The notes: generated by a model not told the origin, from the letters alone. DNA of 64,000 nt from Rothia sp. P100 (GCF_023712425.1 NZ_JAMAYG010000001.1:930001-994000); one strand, 5' to 3'; shown: positions 8,638 to 17,371, counted from the first letter of the stretch. Made by a program: numbers and translations.

Positions 8638-10083
8638 ATGACTATTTCTGCAGACAACGCTCACGATCAGTGGCTCGCTTCTGAAGCTGAAGCTGAGACC
8701 ATGATTCCGATGATCGGCAAACTCAACCGCGAGAACAACGTGGTGGTTTCCATTCACGGGCATACACTGATTAACAAGTCTGTCATTCAGATTCTGAAGG
8801 CTCACCGTTTTGCCCGTCAGATTGACGATGTTGAGCTTGATCCTGCTGATTCCCTGTCAGTTCTGCAAATTGTTCAGGGCTTTAACCTGGGCGCTTGCTC
8901 ACTCGATCTTGCAGCTCTCTGGCGCAAGTTTGAGAAATCCGGTGACAGTGACCTTGAAGCCTGGCTGCGCGGCGAGTTAGCTCCCGTCATCGACCAAAAG
9001 GGCGACATCAAGGGCACTTCCCAGGACGTCGTGCTCTACGGCTTCGGCCGTATCGGCCGCCTACTGGCCCGCATCCTGCTCGAACGCTCAGCCGGTGCCG
9101 GTCCCAAACTACGCGCCGTCGTCGTGCGCAAGAACTCCGATAAGGACCTCTACAAGCGTGCCTCCCTCTTACGCCGCGACTCCGTACACGGCGCTTTCAA
9201 GGGCACCATCCGCGTGGACGAAGAGAACAGCACCATCATCGCTAACGGCACCCCCATCCGCTTCATCTACGCCTCAGACCCCAGCGATATCGACTACACC
9301 GCCTACGGCATCGATAACGCCATCATCGTCGATAACACGGGGCGCTGGCGCGATAAGGATGCCCTCTCACAGCACCTGAAGGCAACCGGCGCAGCTCGTG
9401 TGCTGCTGACCGCACCGGGTAAGGGCGTCAAGAACATCGTCTGCGGTGTCAACGACCAGCTCATCGACGAGCACGACACCGTGCTCTCAGCCGCCAGCTG
9501 CACCACCAACGCCATCACCCCCGTTCTGGCTGTGATGGACGAGGTCTACGGCGTGGTCCGCGGCCATGTTGAAACCGTTCACTCCTTCACCAATGACCAG
9601 AACCTCATTGACAACTTCCACAAGGGCGACCGCCGCGGCCGCTCCGCAGCTCTCAACATGGTCATCACTGAGACCGGCGCTGCCAAGGCTGTCTCTAAGG
9701 CTCTGCCCCAGTTAGAAGGCAAGCTAACCGGCAACGCTATCCGCGTCCCCACCCCGGATGTCTCCATGGCGATCCTCAACCTACAGCTCGAAAAGCCCGT
9801 AGGCTCCAAGGACGAACTCAACGACCTGTTGCGTGATCGCTCCCTGCACTCATCCCTACGCCGTCAGATCGACTACACCGACTCTCATGAGGTCGTCTCC
9901 ACCGACTTCGTCGGCTCCCGTGCTGCCGGCGTCGTTGACGGTCTAGCAACCATCACCTCGGGTGATACCAACGCCATTCTCTACGTCTGGTACGACAACG
10001 AGTTCGGCTACTCCTGCCAGGTCATCCGCGTGCTGGAAACTATGGTCGGCGGCAAGTTGCAGAGCTTCCCCATCAGCCAGTAA
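8638..10083 (+). CDS. gap: Glyceraldehyde-3-phosphate dehydrogenase, long form
   Basis: NAD(P)-dependent GAPDH of about 481 residues, roughly 140 longer than standard glycolytic GAPDH. The extra length is an N-terminal helical extension (about 1-125) before the Rossmann motif G-F-G-R-I-G-R. The catalytic Cys288 lies in A-S-C-T-T-N-A, and the C-terminal W-Y-D-N-E-F-G-Y is intact. The length and N-terminal extension match the second GAPDH (GapB type) of corynebacteria and relatives, which is linked to gluconeogenesis, so a gluconeogenic bias is plausible but unproven. The ATG at 8638 has a good ribosome site; an upstream ATG at 8614 lies inside the leader hairpin and is unlikely. Confidence 0.95.
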   Translation: MTISADNAHDQWLASEAEAETMIPMIGKLNRENNVVVSIHGHTLINKSVIQILKAHRFARQIDDVELDPADSLSVLQIVQGFNLGACSLDLAALWRKFEKSGDSDLEAWLRGELAPVIDQKGDIKGTSQDVVLYGFGRIGRLLARILLERSAGAGPKLRAVVVRKNSDKDLYKRASLLRRDSVHGAFKGTIRVDEENSTIIANGTPIRFIYASDPSDIDYTAYGIDNAIIVDNTGRWRDKDALSQHLKATGAARVLLTAPGKGVKNIVCGVNDQLIDEHDTVLSAASCTTNAITPVLAVMDEVYGVVRGHVETVHSFTNDQNLIDNFHKGDRRGRSAALNMVITETGAAKAVSKALPQLEGKLTGNAIRVPTPDVSMAILNLQLEKPVGSKDELNDLLRDRSLHSSLRRQIDYTDSHEVVSTDFVGSRAAGVVDGLATITSGDTNAILYVWYDNEFGYSCQVIRVLETMVGGKLQSFPISQ

Positions 10084-10095
10084 AACTCTCAAAAG

Positions 10096-10134
10096 AAAGC
10101 CTGCCCCCGGTGACAAACCGGGGGCAGGCTTTTT
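10096..10134 (+). terminator. Intrinsic terminator of gap
   Basis: A 15-bp perfect stem (10096-10110 with 10118-10132, AAAGCCTGCCCCCGG) around a short loop is followed by a T run, 12 bases after the gap stop. Confidence 0.92.
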
Positions 10135-10164
10135 GCCCTGTCTACAGCTACTTACCTGAGTACT

Positions 10165-10255
10165 GGGGGTGGCTGTGTGCCAGCTAGTCTGGGCTGACGT
10201 GAATTGGGGAGAGCGCCCCGCGCGCCAAGAGGGGTAGCTGGCACACAGCGCCCCC
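10165..10255. repeat. Intergenic inverted-repeat element, copy A
   Basis: Two near-perfect arms of about 21 bases (10165-10186 and 10235-10255) share the 15-base match GCTGTGTGCCAGCTA and outer G/C runs. They enclose about 48 bases. The enclosed core contains CTGACGTGAATT, GAGCG and GAGGGGTAGC, which align with the cores at 15792-15842 and 48226-48275. There is no T run and gap already has its own terminator, so this is not a simple terminator. It sits between convergent genes. This is the weakest match of the three copies. Confidence 0.55.
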
Positions 10256-10260
10256 ATCGC

Positions 10261-11322
10261 TCAGGCCGAACGTAGCTCCAATGGGCCTGATTCCGGATCT
10301 TCAAAGAAGGCAAGGACACTGGCCTCATCCACCTCTTCCAGGGTGGCAGGCTGCCAAGCGGGCTGTCTGTCCTTATCAATGACCTGCGCCCTAATGCCCT
10401 CACGCATATCGTGGCCGGCAGCCGAGTTGAGGGTCACTGCGTAGTCCTGATTCAGCGTCAGGTTCAGTGTCTGGTCCGCTGCCCGGCGGGTAGCCTCTAG
10501 CGCCACCTTCATGCCGGTGGGGCTATTATGGCGCAGCGCTGCCAGTACCTCGTGCACCAGCGGGCCCTCGTCCGCCCCTGCCACTGCCTGGCGTTCAACC
10601 TCAGCCACAATCTTCTCCACGGTGGTTCCTGAGAAGGCCCTCTCAATCCAGTCCGCGTTTTCTTCTAGACGTGAGGGCCCGGCGTCCACAGTGAAACCCT
10701 GGATGCAGCGCTCAATGTTCTCAGCCGCATCCACCTTGCTCAGTGCCTCTGCCAGATCATTGAGACGCTCAGAGGGTACGTAGTAGTCTGCTAGTCCCAC
10801 CGCTAGGGCATCTGCGCCGGAGGCATGCAGGCCGGTGAGTGCCATAGCGTAACCTAGCTTGCGGGGGCTGCGGGAAAGGATGTGCAAAGCGCCCACATCG
10901 GGGCTGAAACCGATGATAGTTTCGGGCATCCCCACCCGGCTGCGCTCGGTAACCACCCGGTAGGCGGCGTGTGCTGAAATTCCGACGCCGCCTCCCAGCA
11001 CCAAACCGTCCATGAAGCTCACCAGTGGCTTGGGATAACGGGAAAGGCGCAGGTTCATGGTGTACTCAAAGCCCATGAACTCAGGCATGCGCTCCGGTTC
11101 GTAGTAAATTGACTTCACATCTCCACCGGCGCAAAGGCCGCGATCCCCTGCACCGGTCATCAGTACCGTGGTCACACTGTCATCAGCTTCAAACTCGGTG
11201 AGCAACTGGTCTACCAGCTGCATCATGTCTAAATTCAGCGCGTTTACCGCACGCGGGCGGTTGAGCGTAATGACGCCCATGCTTCCTTGCCTGCTACCCA
11301 GCACCAGTTTCTCGTCGGTCAT
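10261..11322 (-). CDS. Enoyl-CoA hydratase/isomerase family, 3-hydroxyisobutyryl-CoA hydrolase-like
   Basis: Crotonase-fold protein of 353 residues. The N-terminal crotonase motifs are present, including C-A-G-G-D-V (oxyanion hole, about 65-70) and M-D-G-L-V-L-G-G-G-V-G (about 104-114). P-E-T-I-I-G-F-S-P-D-V-G (about 134-145) carries the Glu and Asp typical of 3-hydroxyisobutyryl-CoA hydrolase. The extra C-terminal 100 residues also fit that subgroup rather than plain hydratases. It would act in valine degradation, releasing 3-hydroxyisobutyrate from its CoA ester. A good ribosome site (GGAGGG) precedes the ATG. It is divergent from xth. Confidence 0.87.
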   Translation of the reverse strand: MTDEKLVLGSRQGSMGVITLNRPRAVNALNLDMMQLVDQLLTEFEADDSVTTVLMTGAGDRGLCAGGDVKSIYYEPERMPEFMGFEYTMNLRLSRYPKPLVSFMDGLVLGGGVGISAHAAYRVVTERSRVGMPETIIGFSPDVGALHILSRSPRKLGYAMALTGLHASGADALAVGLADYYVPSERLNDLAEALSKVDAAENIERCIQGFTVDAGPSRLEENADWIERAFSGTTVEKIVAEVERQAVAGADEGPLVHEVLAALRHNSPTGMKVALEATRRAADQTLNLTLNQDYAVTLNSAAGHDMREGIRAQVIDKDRQPAWQPATLEEVDEASVLAFFEDPESGPLELRSA

Positions 11323-11419
11323 TTGCCCTCCATATGTTCAAAAGGTTATGCACATCACAGCCTACCGCTTACGGGTAGGGGTCACTAGCCTGCCAGGGCG
11401 CACTGTTAGGGTTAAAGTC

Positions 11420-12223
11420 ATGAAAATTGCTACCTGGAACGTCAACTCCATTCGCGCCCGTGCCGACCGCATTGAAGACTGGCTCGACAAAACCGAGGTG
11501 GACGTCCTCGCCCTCCAAGAAACAAAGGCGACCGACGAAACCTTCCCCTACGAAATCTTTGAATACTCCGGCTACGAAGTCGCCCACTTTGGCATCTCCC
11601 AGTGGAACGGCGTGGCCATCGCCTCCCGCGTAGGTCTTGAGGACGTAGAGCGTACCTTCCCTTCCCAGCCCCCCTTCGGCAAGCCCGGCGAAGAACCCGT
11701 TCAAGAGGCCCGAGCCATTGGCGCCACGTGCAACGGAGTGCGTGTGTGGAGCCTCTATGTGCCCAACGGCCGTGGCATTGAAGACCCCCATATGAGCTAC
11801 AAGTTGGACTGGCTTTCCGCCCTCCACAAGGACACCAGCGGCTGGCTTAAAGCCGACCCAGGAGCCCAGCTTGCCCTGGTGGGTGACTGGAACATCGCCC
11901 CGCTAGACCAGGATGTGTGGGATATCGACTTCTTTAGGGAAAACCAGATGACCCACGTAACCGCACCCGAACGCGCGGCTTTCAACGCCTTCCTGGAAGA
12001 ACCCCTCAACCTGGTGGACGCGGTGCGTCCGCTCACCGACGAGCCCTATACCTACTGGGACTACACCAAGGGCCGTTTTTCAAAGAATGAGGGCATGCGC
12101 ATCGACTTCCAACTGCTCTCCCCTGCTCTGGCCCAGCGCGTCGTTGCTGCACAGATTGACCGGGAAGAACGTGAAGGTGCGGGAGCCTCTGACCACACCC
12201 CCGTCATCATCGAGATTGCCTAA
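11420..12223 (+). CDS. xth: Exodeoxyribonuclease III (Xth)
   Basis: AP endonuclease and 3'-5' exonuclease for base-excision repair, 267 residues. Conserved catalytic parts are visible: W-N-V-N-S-I-R at the start, L-Q-E-T-K (metal-binding Glu34), Y-V-P-N-G-R, G-D-W-N-I-A, and the C-terminal R-I-D-F and S-D-H-T-P-V. The ATG at 11420 gives the family's usual M-K-I-A-T-W-N-V-N start; reading further upstream would run into the divergent promoter region. A strong terminator follows. Confidence 0.95.
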   Translation: MKIATWNVNSIRARADRIEDWLDKTEVDVLALQETKATDETFPYEIFEYSGYEVAHFGISQWNGVAIASRVGLEDVERTFPSQPPFGKPGEEPVQEARAIGATCNGVRVWSLYVPNGRGIEDPHMSYKLDWLSALHKDTSGWLKADPGAQLALVGDWNIAPLDQDVWDIDFFRENQMTHVTAPERAAFNAFLEEPLNLVDAVRPLTDEPYTYWDYTKGRFSKNEGMRIDFQLLSPALAQRVVAAQIDREEREGAGASDHTPVIIEIA

Positions 12224-12243
12224 TCTTTTAATAGCTAAAGAAG

Positions 12244-12288
12244 AAGCCGCCCCGCACCAAAGAACTGGTGCGGGGCGGCTTACTTTTA
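12244..12288 (+). terminator. Intrinsic terminator of xth
   Basis: A 16-bp perfect stem (12244-12259 with 12266-12281, AAGCCGCCCCGCACCA) with a 6-base loop is followed by TACTTTT. It also separates xth from the convergent tRNA cluster. Confidence 0.9.
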
Positions 12289-12333
12289 AAATAAAAATCC
12301 ACCCTCATGTAGAAGCCTAGAGAGTGGATTTCG

Positions 12334-12406
12334 TGGCTCCGACCGGCGTCGATCCGGTGACCTTACGATTTTCAGTCGCACGCTCTACCAACTGAGCTAC
12401 AGAGCC
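12334..12406 (-). tRNA. tRNA-Phe (GAA)
   Basis: 73 bases. The acceptor stem GGCTCTG/CGGAGCC, the D-arm TAGCTCAGTTGGTAGAGC, the anticodon loop CTGAAAA (anticodon GAA) and a T-arm with five G-C-rich pairs all fold. The discriminator is A. CCA is not encoded. It is the last of three minus-strand tRNAs. Confidence 0.95.
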
Positions 12407-12467
12407 AGGCATACCCTTAGATATGCCACAACCGCGTCTTCTCTTACGAGAACTTACGCGGTCGGAG

Positions 12468-12541
12468 CGACCCCGACGGGACTTGAACCCGCGACCTCCG
12501 GCGTGACAGGCCGGCGCGCTAACCAACTGCGCTACGGGGCC
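12468..12541 (-). tRNA. tRNA-Asp (GTC)
   Basis: 74 bases. The acceptor GGCCCCG pairs with CGGGGTC, the anticodon loop is CTGTCAC (anticodon GTC), the T-arm is GCGGG/CCCGT with TTCAAGT, and the discriminator is G. It is the middle tRNA of the cluster. Confidence 0.95.
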
Positions 12542-12592
12542 ATAGCTAGAAATTTCTTTCCAACTTGGCCGTGAAATCCGAAGATTTCACTG

Positions 12593-12665
12593 TACCCCCA
12601 ACGGGATTTGAACCCGTGTTACCGCCGTGAAAGGGCGGCGTCCTAGGCCGCTAGACGATAGGGGC
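12593..12665 (-). tRNA. tRNA-Glu (TTC)
   Basis: 73 bases. The anticodon arm is CCGCC-CTTTCAC-GGCGG (anticodon TTC) and the T-arm ACGGG/CCCGT. The acceptor begins GCCCCTA and ends in GGGGGT with discriminator A, giving a G-U first pair as in other actinobacterial tRNA-Glu. It is transcribed first in the Glu-Asp-Phe cluster. Confidence 0.95.
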
Positions 12666-13048
12666 TAGTTCGCATGAGCTCCGGACTTCTCAGCCCGTCG
12701 CTCGAACAAGTAATACACTACGCGACTTCAAAACAGCGCGCAAATCAAAAAACCGGGAATTACTCAAAATCTGCTCCAAAATACGTAACCCAGACCACCA
12801 AAAAGGGGTTACCCACCCCAACATCATCAAAGAAATCACTAGTCAGGGGGTTTTTTTAAGGAAGATTTTAGGCAAGAAAAAAATTATAGATTTTTTAAAA
12901 AAAGACGGCAGAACATCATCGTCGAAGCCAAACCATATTGAATCTTGAGCTTCGGCGCGATGCCCTGCCGTCTGCAGCTTAGTACCAGCCTACCCTTCCC
13001 CGGGTCTAGAGACCAGAGAAAGAGTAAGAAGGTTTTAGGGCTAGGTGC
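12666..13048. other. Intergenic region upstream of the tRNA-Glu gene
   Basis: About 380 bases between the universal stress protein stop and tRNA-Glu, both on the minus strand. The middle part (about 12770-12900) is strikingly A/T-rich with several A and T runs, as expected for a tRNA promoter region. A structured element lies at 12903-12973 and is listed separately. A 61-codon frame across 12674-12859 has no ribosome site and unlikely composition, so I do not call it. Confidence 0.6.
12897..12973 (-). terminator. Long branched hairpin with T run behind the USP gene
   Basis: On the minus strand an outer 8-bp stem, AGACGGCA with TGCCGTCT (12966-12973 with 12903-12910), is followed directly by TTTTTT. 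Inside it are a second pairing (GCTTCGGCG-like with CGTCGAAGC, with one mismatch) and a further GATG/CATC pairing, giving an interrupted stem of about 70 bases. It would end transcription of the universal stress protein gene about 75 bases after its stop. It could also be a small RNA with its own terminator. Confidence 0.6.
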
Positions 13049-14062
13049 TTAGCCCCAGGTGACTTCCGCACTGGGCGCGGTTTCGACACGTGGGTCTTCA
13101 AGCTGGGGAACAATCATGACCGGAACCTGGGTGTTGTGCAGGATGCCCTGAGAGGTTGAGCCTAGAAGCATGCCGGCAATTCCGCCGCGTCCACGGGTAC
13201 CAACCACAATCATGTCAGCGTTCTTGCCAGCTTCAAGCAACACCTGAACGGGAGAACCGTCAATAAGCTTGAACTCGATTTCTAGGTTGGGGAAGTAGCC
13301 GCGAATCCACTCGGCAGCCTTGCGCTGCAGGTCGGCAATCTCGCGGTAGAGTGCCTCAAAGTCAACTGCGGCAGGCACCCAGTTTAGTGCACCGGTGTAA
13401 GGGGCCAACGCGTTGACCAGGGTGAGCTTAACGCCGCGGCGGTCAGCCTCATCAGCCGCCTGCATCATAGCGATACGGGCTTCTTCTGAACCGTCAGAAC
13501 CAACCACTACTGAATTTCCGCCGCCCAGCAGGGAGGCGTCTTTTTCAATCTTTTCAGCGTAGGACTGAGGCACAGCCACCGTGGCACAGTGAGAATGCGC
13601 AGGCAGAGAGGTGGATACGGTGCCCAGCAACCGCCCAATAAAGCCGCCGTGTGAGCGGGAGCCGACGACCATCAGCTCAGCTTTCTTGGAAAGTTCTAGC
13701 AGAACCGCAGTAGCATCGCCGGTTTCAACGGTGGTGCGCAGTTCAACGCTGGTTTCACCGATACGGGAGCGAGCCTCATCAAGAATCTGCGCCACACCGT
13801 CAGTGAGTGCCTTCTCATCGATCATGGAGTAGCCGGCGTCAAAGCCTGTGCCGGTGAAGACAGGGAGGGAGTAAGCGGTTACCATGCGCACAGGAACCTT
13901 ACGCACCTCAGCCTCGTGCACTGCCCAGCGCAGAGCACCGTAGCTCTGCTCTGAACCATCAATACCTACGATAATTTCACCCTGAGCGCCAGCGAGCTGC
14001 GAGTGGTCGCCCCGGTTTGCTACAGCTTCTTCGCCGAAGGTGCGGAGTTCGCGGTCGGTCAT
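13049..14062 (-). CDS. Universal stress protein, tandem two-domain
   Basis: Two UspA domains in one chain of 337 residues. Each has the ATP-binding pattern: G-S-R-S-H-G-G-F-I-G-R-L-L-G in the first and G-T-R-G-R-G-G-I-A-G-M-L-L-G in the second, followed by the S/T and V-P-V stretch. Each also opens with V-G-(I/S)-D-G-S-E. Tandem ATP-binding USPs are common in actinobacteria and are induced by hypoxia, starvation or stress; the exact role here is unknown. The ATG at 14062 has a strong ribosome site (AAGGGG), so I prefer it to the ATG 13 codons upstream, which lies in the tandem repeat. Confidence 0.93.
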   Translation of the reverse strand: MTDRELRTFGEEAVANRGDHSQLAGAQGEIIVGIDGSEQSYGALRWAVHEAEVRKVPVRMVTAYSLPVFTGTGFDAGYSMIDEKALTDGVAQILDEARSRIGETSVELRTTVETGDATAVLLELSKKAELMVVGSRSHGGFIGRLLGTVSTSLPAHSHCATVAVPQSYAEKIEKDASLLGGGNSVVVGSDGSEEARIAMMQAADEADRRGVKLTLVNALAPYTGALNWVPAAVDFEALYREIADLQRKAAEWIRGYFPNLEIEFKLIDGSPVQVLLEAGKNADMIVVGTRGRGGIAGMLLGSTSQGILHNTQVPVMIVPQLEDPRVETAPSAEVTWG

Positions 14063-14074
14063 GGTTTTCCCCTT

Positions 14075-14124
14075 ACTATCTAGGTGAGAACCCCGTGGCA
14101 CTATCTAGGTGAGAACCCCGTGGC
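14075..14124. repeat. 25-bp perfect tandem duplication in the USP leader
   Basis: A 25-base unit (14075-14099) is repeated exactly and head-to-tail at 14100-14124, just upstream of the ribosome site of the universal stress protein gene. The two copies are identical, which points to a recent duplication. Confidence 0.95.
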
Positions 14125-14343
14125 ATGCAGTGGCCGAATCTCCGGCGCAACCGCCGGGGTCTTTATCTCAAGTCTAGTGCCTGCACTCACAGTTTAGGGG
14201 CTTATTTCGCATGATAGTCGCAAGATATTGTGAACCTAAAACAAACTGTGGCCCCTCATTTTTTGCGCGGCAATGTGCCAGCGGTTACCCATCCCTCAGT
14301 GAGATAATAAGAGTAATGACCAATTCCACGAAATGAGGGCACA

Positions 14344-15666
14344 ATGACTGATAAGGCATGGAGCACCTGGTCACACCAGCACAGCACCACCCCCACTGAC
14401 TTACTAGCACCGCGTTCTGCCCTTGAACTAGCAGCTCAGGTACAGGACGCAGCGGCGTCAGGTCAGCGCGTCAAGGTAGTAGGGCGAGGTCGAAGTGCCT
14501 CAGCTGTAGCGCAACCCAATGGCCAGCATCTAACCCTGGACTACCTCACGGGCCTGGTGAACGTCGACCCGCAGAACCTCACCGCTACCTTTCTAGCAGG
14601 AACCACCGTCCGCGATGCCAATAAGGCGCTGGGCTACTACAACCTGGCTTTTACCAACCTGGGCAGGCTCGATGAACAAACCCTGGCAGGGGCGATTTCC
14701 ACCGGCTTTCACGGCACCGGACTGGGCTACGGTGTTTTTGCTAGCCAGGTCAAAGAGCTGAGCATGGTTGATGCCACCGGCCAAGCACTCACCTGCTCAG
14801 AAAGCCAAAACCCCGAAATCTTCAGGGCAGCTCTCTGCGGACTAGGCGCTCTGGGGATCATCACCCACATCACCATTAAAGTAGTGCCCCAGTTCCGACT
14901 GCACGCCGCCGAACGCGGGCACCGCTATAGCACCATCGTCCCTGCCTTTATTGAGCGTGCCCGAGGGGCCGACCACTATGAATTCAGCTGGTTCCCTGGG
15001 TCCCAAGAGGTGCGCACCCGCCGTCTCACTCGCCTGCCCCTACTCACCGACGGCTATATGCCCGCCGGCGCGGCACTGAGCCAGGCACGGCGCTACGGCG
15101 GCGATCACTTCCTCAACAACGGTATTTTCTCGGCTCTTAGCTACGCAGGGCAGAAACTCCCCGCCGCTCAACCTACGCTCAATAAAATTTCTAATTGGGG
15201 CAAGGGCAACCGCCGTTACGCAGACTACTCAGCCAGGGTTTTCACGGTGGCTCGCACCATCCCCCAAAACAATATGGAATACGCTTTCGATGTTGAGCAG
15301 TTTGATGAAGTCATGGCAGATCTCTACACCCACCTGAACGGTTCACTGGGTGAGAGTAGCTACCCGCTGGTGGTGCGCACCGCTGCCGCTGATGAGATTC
15401 CCCTGTCTCAGGCCTACGGGCGCGAAACCTTCTACATTTCGGCACGCCAGTACTGGCGTCGCCCCCACACTGAATATTTCACGGCACTCGAAAATATCTT
15501 TAAGGCGCACGCGGGCAGACCGCACTGGGGGCAGTTCCACACCCAGGACGCCGCCGCCCTGGCAGAGCTCTACCCCCTCTTTGAGGACTTCACGAGCCTA
15601 CGCGAGGAGCTGGACCCGGCAGGCACCTTCCTCAATCCCTACCTTGAGAAGGTACTTCTCAGCTAA
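14344..15666 (+). CDS. FAD-binding sugar-lactone oxidase-like protein (ALO/GULO family)
   Basis: Flavoprotein of 440 residues. It has a PCMH/BBE-type FAD-binding N-terminal half (V-V-G-R-G-R-S at about 46-52, then F-H-G-T-G at about 120) and a C-terminal D-arabinono-1,4-lactone oxidase domain (about 190-438, with H-W-G-Q-F-H near residue 395). Actinobacterial relatives oxidise aldonolactones or alditols. The usual covalent-FAD His in the SGGHS-type motif is replaced by G-R-G-R-S, so the flavin may be held non-covalently. The substrate is unknown. A GAGGG ribosome site precedes the ATG. It is convergent with fprA across repeat copy B. Confidence 0.85.
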   Translation: MTDKAWSTWSHQHSTTPTDLLAPRSALELAAQVQDAAASGQRVKVVGRGRSASAVAQPNGQHLTLDYLTGLVNVDPQNLTATFLAGTTVRDANKALGYYNLAFTNLGRLDEQTLAGAISTGFHGTGLGYGVFASQVKELSMVDATGQALTCSESQNPEIFRAALCGLGALGIITHITIKVVPQFRLHAAERGHRYSTIVPAFIERARGADHYEFSWFPGSQEVRTRRLTRLPLLTDGYMPAGAALSQARRYGGDHFLNNGIFSALSYAGQKLPAAQPTLNKISNWGKGNRRYADYSARVFTVARTIPQNNMEYAFDVEQFDEVMADLYTHLNGSLGESSYPLVVRTAAADEIPLSQAYGRETFYISARQYWRRPHTEYFTALENIFKAHAGRPHWGQFHTQDAAALAELYPLFEDFTSLREELDPAGTFLNPYLEKVLLS

Positions 15667-15704
15667 CGGACTGGCACTTACCACGGCATTAGACGGAACA
15701 AACT

Positions 15705-15853
15705 TATAGCCCGCCTGCTGGCTGGATGAAGCACACTTTTCCGAGCTCGCGAGGAAAGAAAAAGTGTGCGGAATCAGCCGAGCTCGCGAGGCTGGGCGTG
15801 AATCGCTCTTGTGAGCGAAGCGAACCAGGCGAGAGGGTCAGCAGCGGGCTATA
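15705..15853. repeat. Intergenic inverted-repeat element, copy B
   Basis: Outer arms at 15705-15720 (TATAGCCCGC, CTGCTG) and 15839-15853 (CAGCAGCGGGCTATA) pair over about 15 bases and enclose 118 bases. Inside are a 10-bp inverted repeat (GCACACTTTT at 15731, AAAAGTGTGC at 15760) and a 14-base direct repeat CCGAGCTCGCGAGG (15741-15754 and 15778-15791). A core at 15792-15842 contains GGGCGTGAATC, GTGAGCG, AGCGAACC and GAGAGGGTCAGC. The core matches the reverse complement of the pta-ackA spacer closely. The element lies between two convergent genes, has no reading frame and ends in no T run. Confidence 0.75.
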
Positions 15854-15877
15854 GGTTTGTGAAGTTTAAGAAGGGCT

Positions 15878-17278
15878 TTAGCCGCGGGACACCTTAATCA
15901 TTTCCTCGCGGTCTACCACCTTCACGCGGGCACGGGGCTCACCGGCGGCGTCCTTGGATTGGGCACCCAGTGCCTGTTCGTGCTCGTCTAGCTTCTGCCA
16001 CCCTTCCCAGGTCGTGTATTTAATACCCTTAGCATCCATGTGGGCGTTGATGGAATCAACCTCGGGCTGCGCTGCGGTGTAGAGATCCGGGCGATCCTCG
16101 AGCAGGTGGGTAATGGTTTCCAGCGCGTCTGACTTGGTGGAGCCGATGAGGCCAACGGGGCCACGCTTGATCCAGCCGGTGGCGTAGAGGCCGGGCACGG
16201 GCACACTGGAGTCATCGATGACGCGACCTTCAGCGTTGGTGACAACGCCGCGTTCAACGTCGAAACCAACCTCGGGCAGCTCGGTGCCGAAGTAACCGAT
16301 GGCGCGGTAGACGGCCTGCACGGGGTAGTCGATGAACTCGCCAGTGCCTTCTACACCGCCGTTGCCGTTGAGAGCGGTGCGTTCCATCTTGATGCCGGTG
16401 ACCTTACCGTCTTCGCCCATGATTTCTGCGGGTGACTGCAGGAAGTGCAGGTGCAGACGGCGAGAGGCGGTCTGCTCGGTTTCCTTCTGCTCTTCGCGCC
16501 ACTTGTTAAGAGTCTTCATCATGACCTTGACCTGGCTGTTAGTGGTCATGGCTTCTTCGGAGGCTTCGTCGAACTGGAAGTCCTCGTCGTAGAGCACAAT
16601 ATCGACGTCGCGGGAGTGAGCCAGTTCGCGCAGTTCTAGGGGGGTGAACTTAATCTGGGCGGGGCCGCGGCGGCCAAAGACGTGAACATCGGTCACGGGT
16701 GAAGCCTTGAGGCCCTCGTAGACGTTGGCAGGGATTTCGGTGACCAGCAAGTCGTCGGCATGCTTGGAGAGTACGCGGGCGACATCCAGCGCTACGTTGC
16801 CGTTACCCAGCACGGCGATTTCTTTGGCGTTCAGGGGCCATTCGCGGGGGTAGTCGGGGTGGCCGTCGTACCAGGAGACGAAGTCTGAGGCGCCGTAGGA
16901 CCCATCTAGTTCAACGCCGGGAATGTCCAAGGAGGCATCCTTGATGGCGCCGGTGGCGAAAATGATGGCGTCATAGTGCTCTTTGAGCTCAGCCAGGGTG
17001 ATGTCGGTGCCGTACTCTACGTTGCCGAAGAATCGGATGTCGCCGCGGTCCAGTACCTTGTGCAGAGCGTTGACGATGCCTTTGATACGGGGGTGGTCGG
17101 GGGCTACACCGTAGCGGATCAGGCCGAAGGGTGCGGGGTAGCGGTCAAAGATGTCGATGGCTACGGGAACATCACCATTTTTGACTTCTTCACTTTTGGT
17201 GAGGATGTCGGCGGCGTAGATACCGGCAGGGCCAGCACCGATGATGGCGACGCGCAGGGCGCGGGGTGCTTGAGACAC
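15878..17278 (-). CDS. fprA: Ferredoxin/adrenodoxin-type NADP+ reductase FprA
   Basis: NADPH-ferredoxin reductase of the adrenodoxin-reductase type, 466 residues, normal length. The N-terminal FAD motif is V-A-I-I-G-A-G-P-A-G-I-Y-A-A (about 10-23). A-P-F-G-L-I-R-Y-G-V-A-P-D-H follows, then the NADP motif V-L-G-N-G-N-V-A-L-D-V-A-R-V-L (about 158-172). R-A-I-G-Y-F-G and W-I-K-R-G-P-V-G-L-I-G-S lie toward the C terminus, as in mycobacterial FprA. It passes electrons from NADPH to ferredoxins. It starts at GTG with an AAAGGA ribosome site. The upstream region holds a DtxR-like half-site and three tandem palindromes. Confidence 0.95.
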   Translation of the reverse strand: MSQAPRALRVAIIGAGPAGIYAADILTKSEEVKNGDVPVAIDIFDRYPAPFGLIRYGVAPDHPRIKGIVNALHKVLDRGDIRFFGNVEYGTDITLAELKEHYDAIIFATGAIKDASLDIPGVELDGSYGASDFVSWYDGHPDYPREWPLNAKEIAVLGNGNVALDVARVLSKHADDLLVTEIPANVYEGLKASPVTDVHVFGRRGPAQIKFTPLELRELAHSRDVDIVLYDEDFQFDEASEEAMTTNSQVKVMMKTLNKWREEQKETEQTASRRLHLHFLQSPAEIMGEDGKVTGIKMERTALNGNGGVEGTGEFIDYPVQAVYRAIGYFGTELPEVGFDVERGVVTNAEGRVIDDSSVPVPGLYATGWIKRGPVGLIGSTKSDALETITHLLEDRPDLYTAAQPEVDSINAHMDAKGIKYTTWEGWQKLDEHEQALGAQSKDAAGEPRARVKVVDREEMIKVSRG

Positions 17279-17371
17279 GAGAGATTCCTTTCAGCGCCGG
17301 ACGCTGGTAAGCGTGGTGACCGGCTGAGGACGTTTGTACACAGATGGGCACCACTTTACCGCCGGGCGCTG

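Noticed and set aside
10165-10255. A terminator for the convergent hydrolase-like gene
   Set aside because: It has no T run in either direction and matches a dispersed repeat core better; gap already has a strong terminator.
12674-12859. 61-codon open frame in the tRNA spacer
   Set aside because: No ribosome site, Lys/Ser-rich composition unlike a protein family, and it lies in an A/T-rich promoter-like region.
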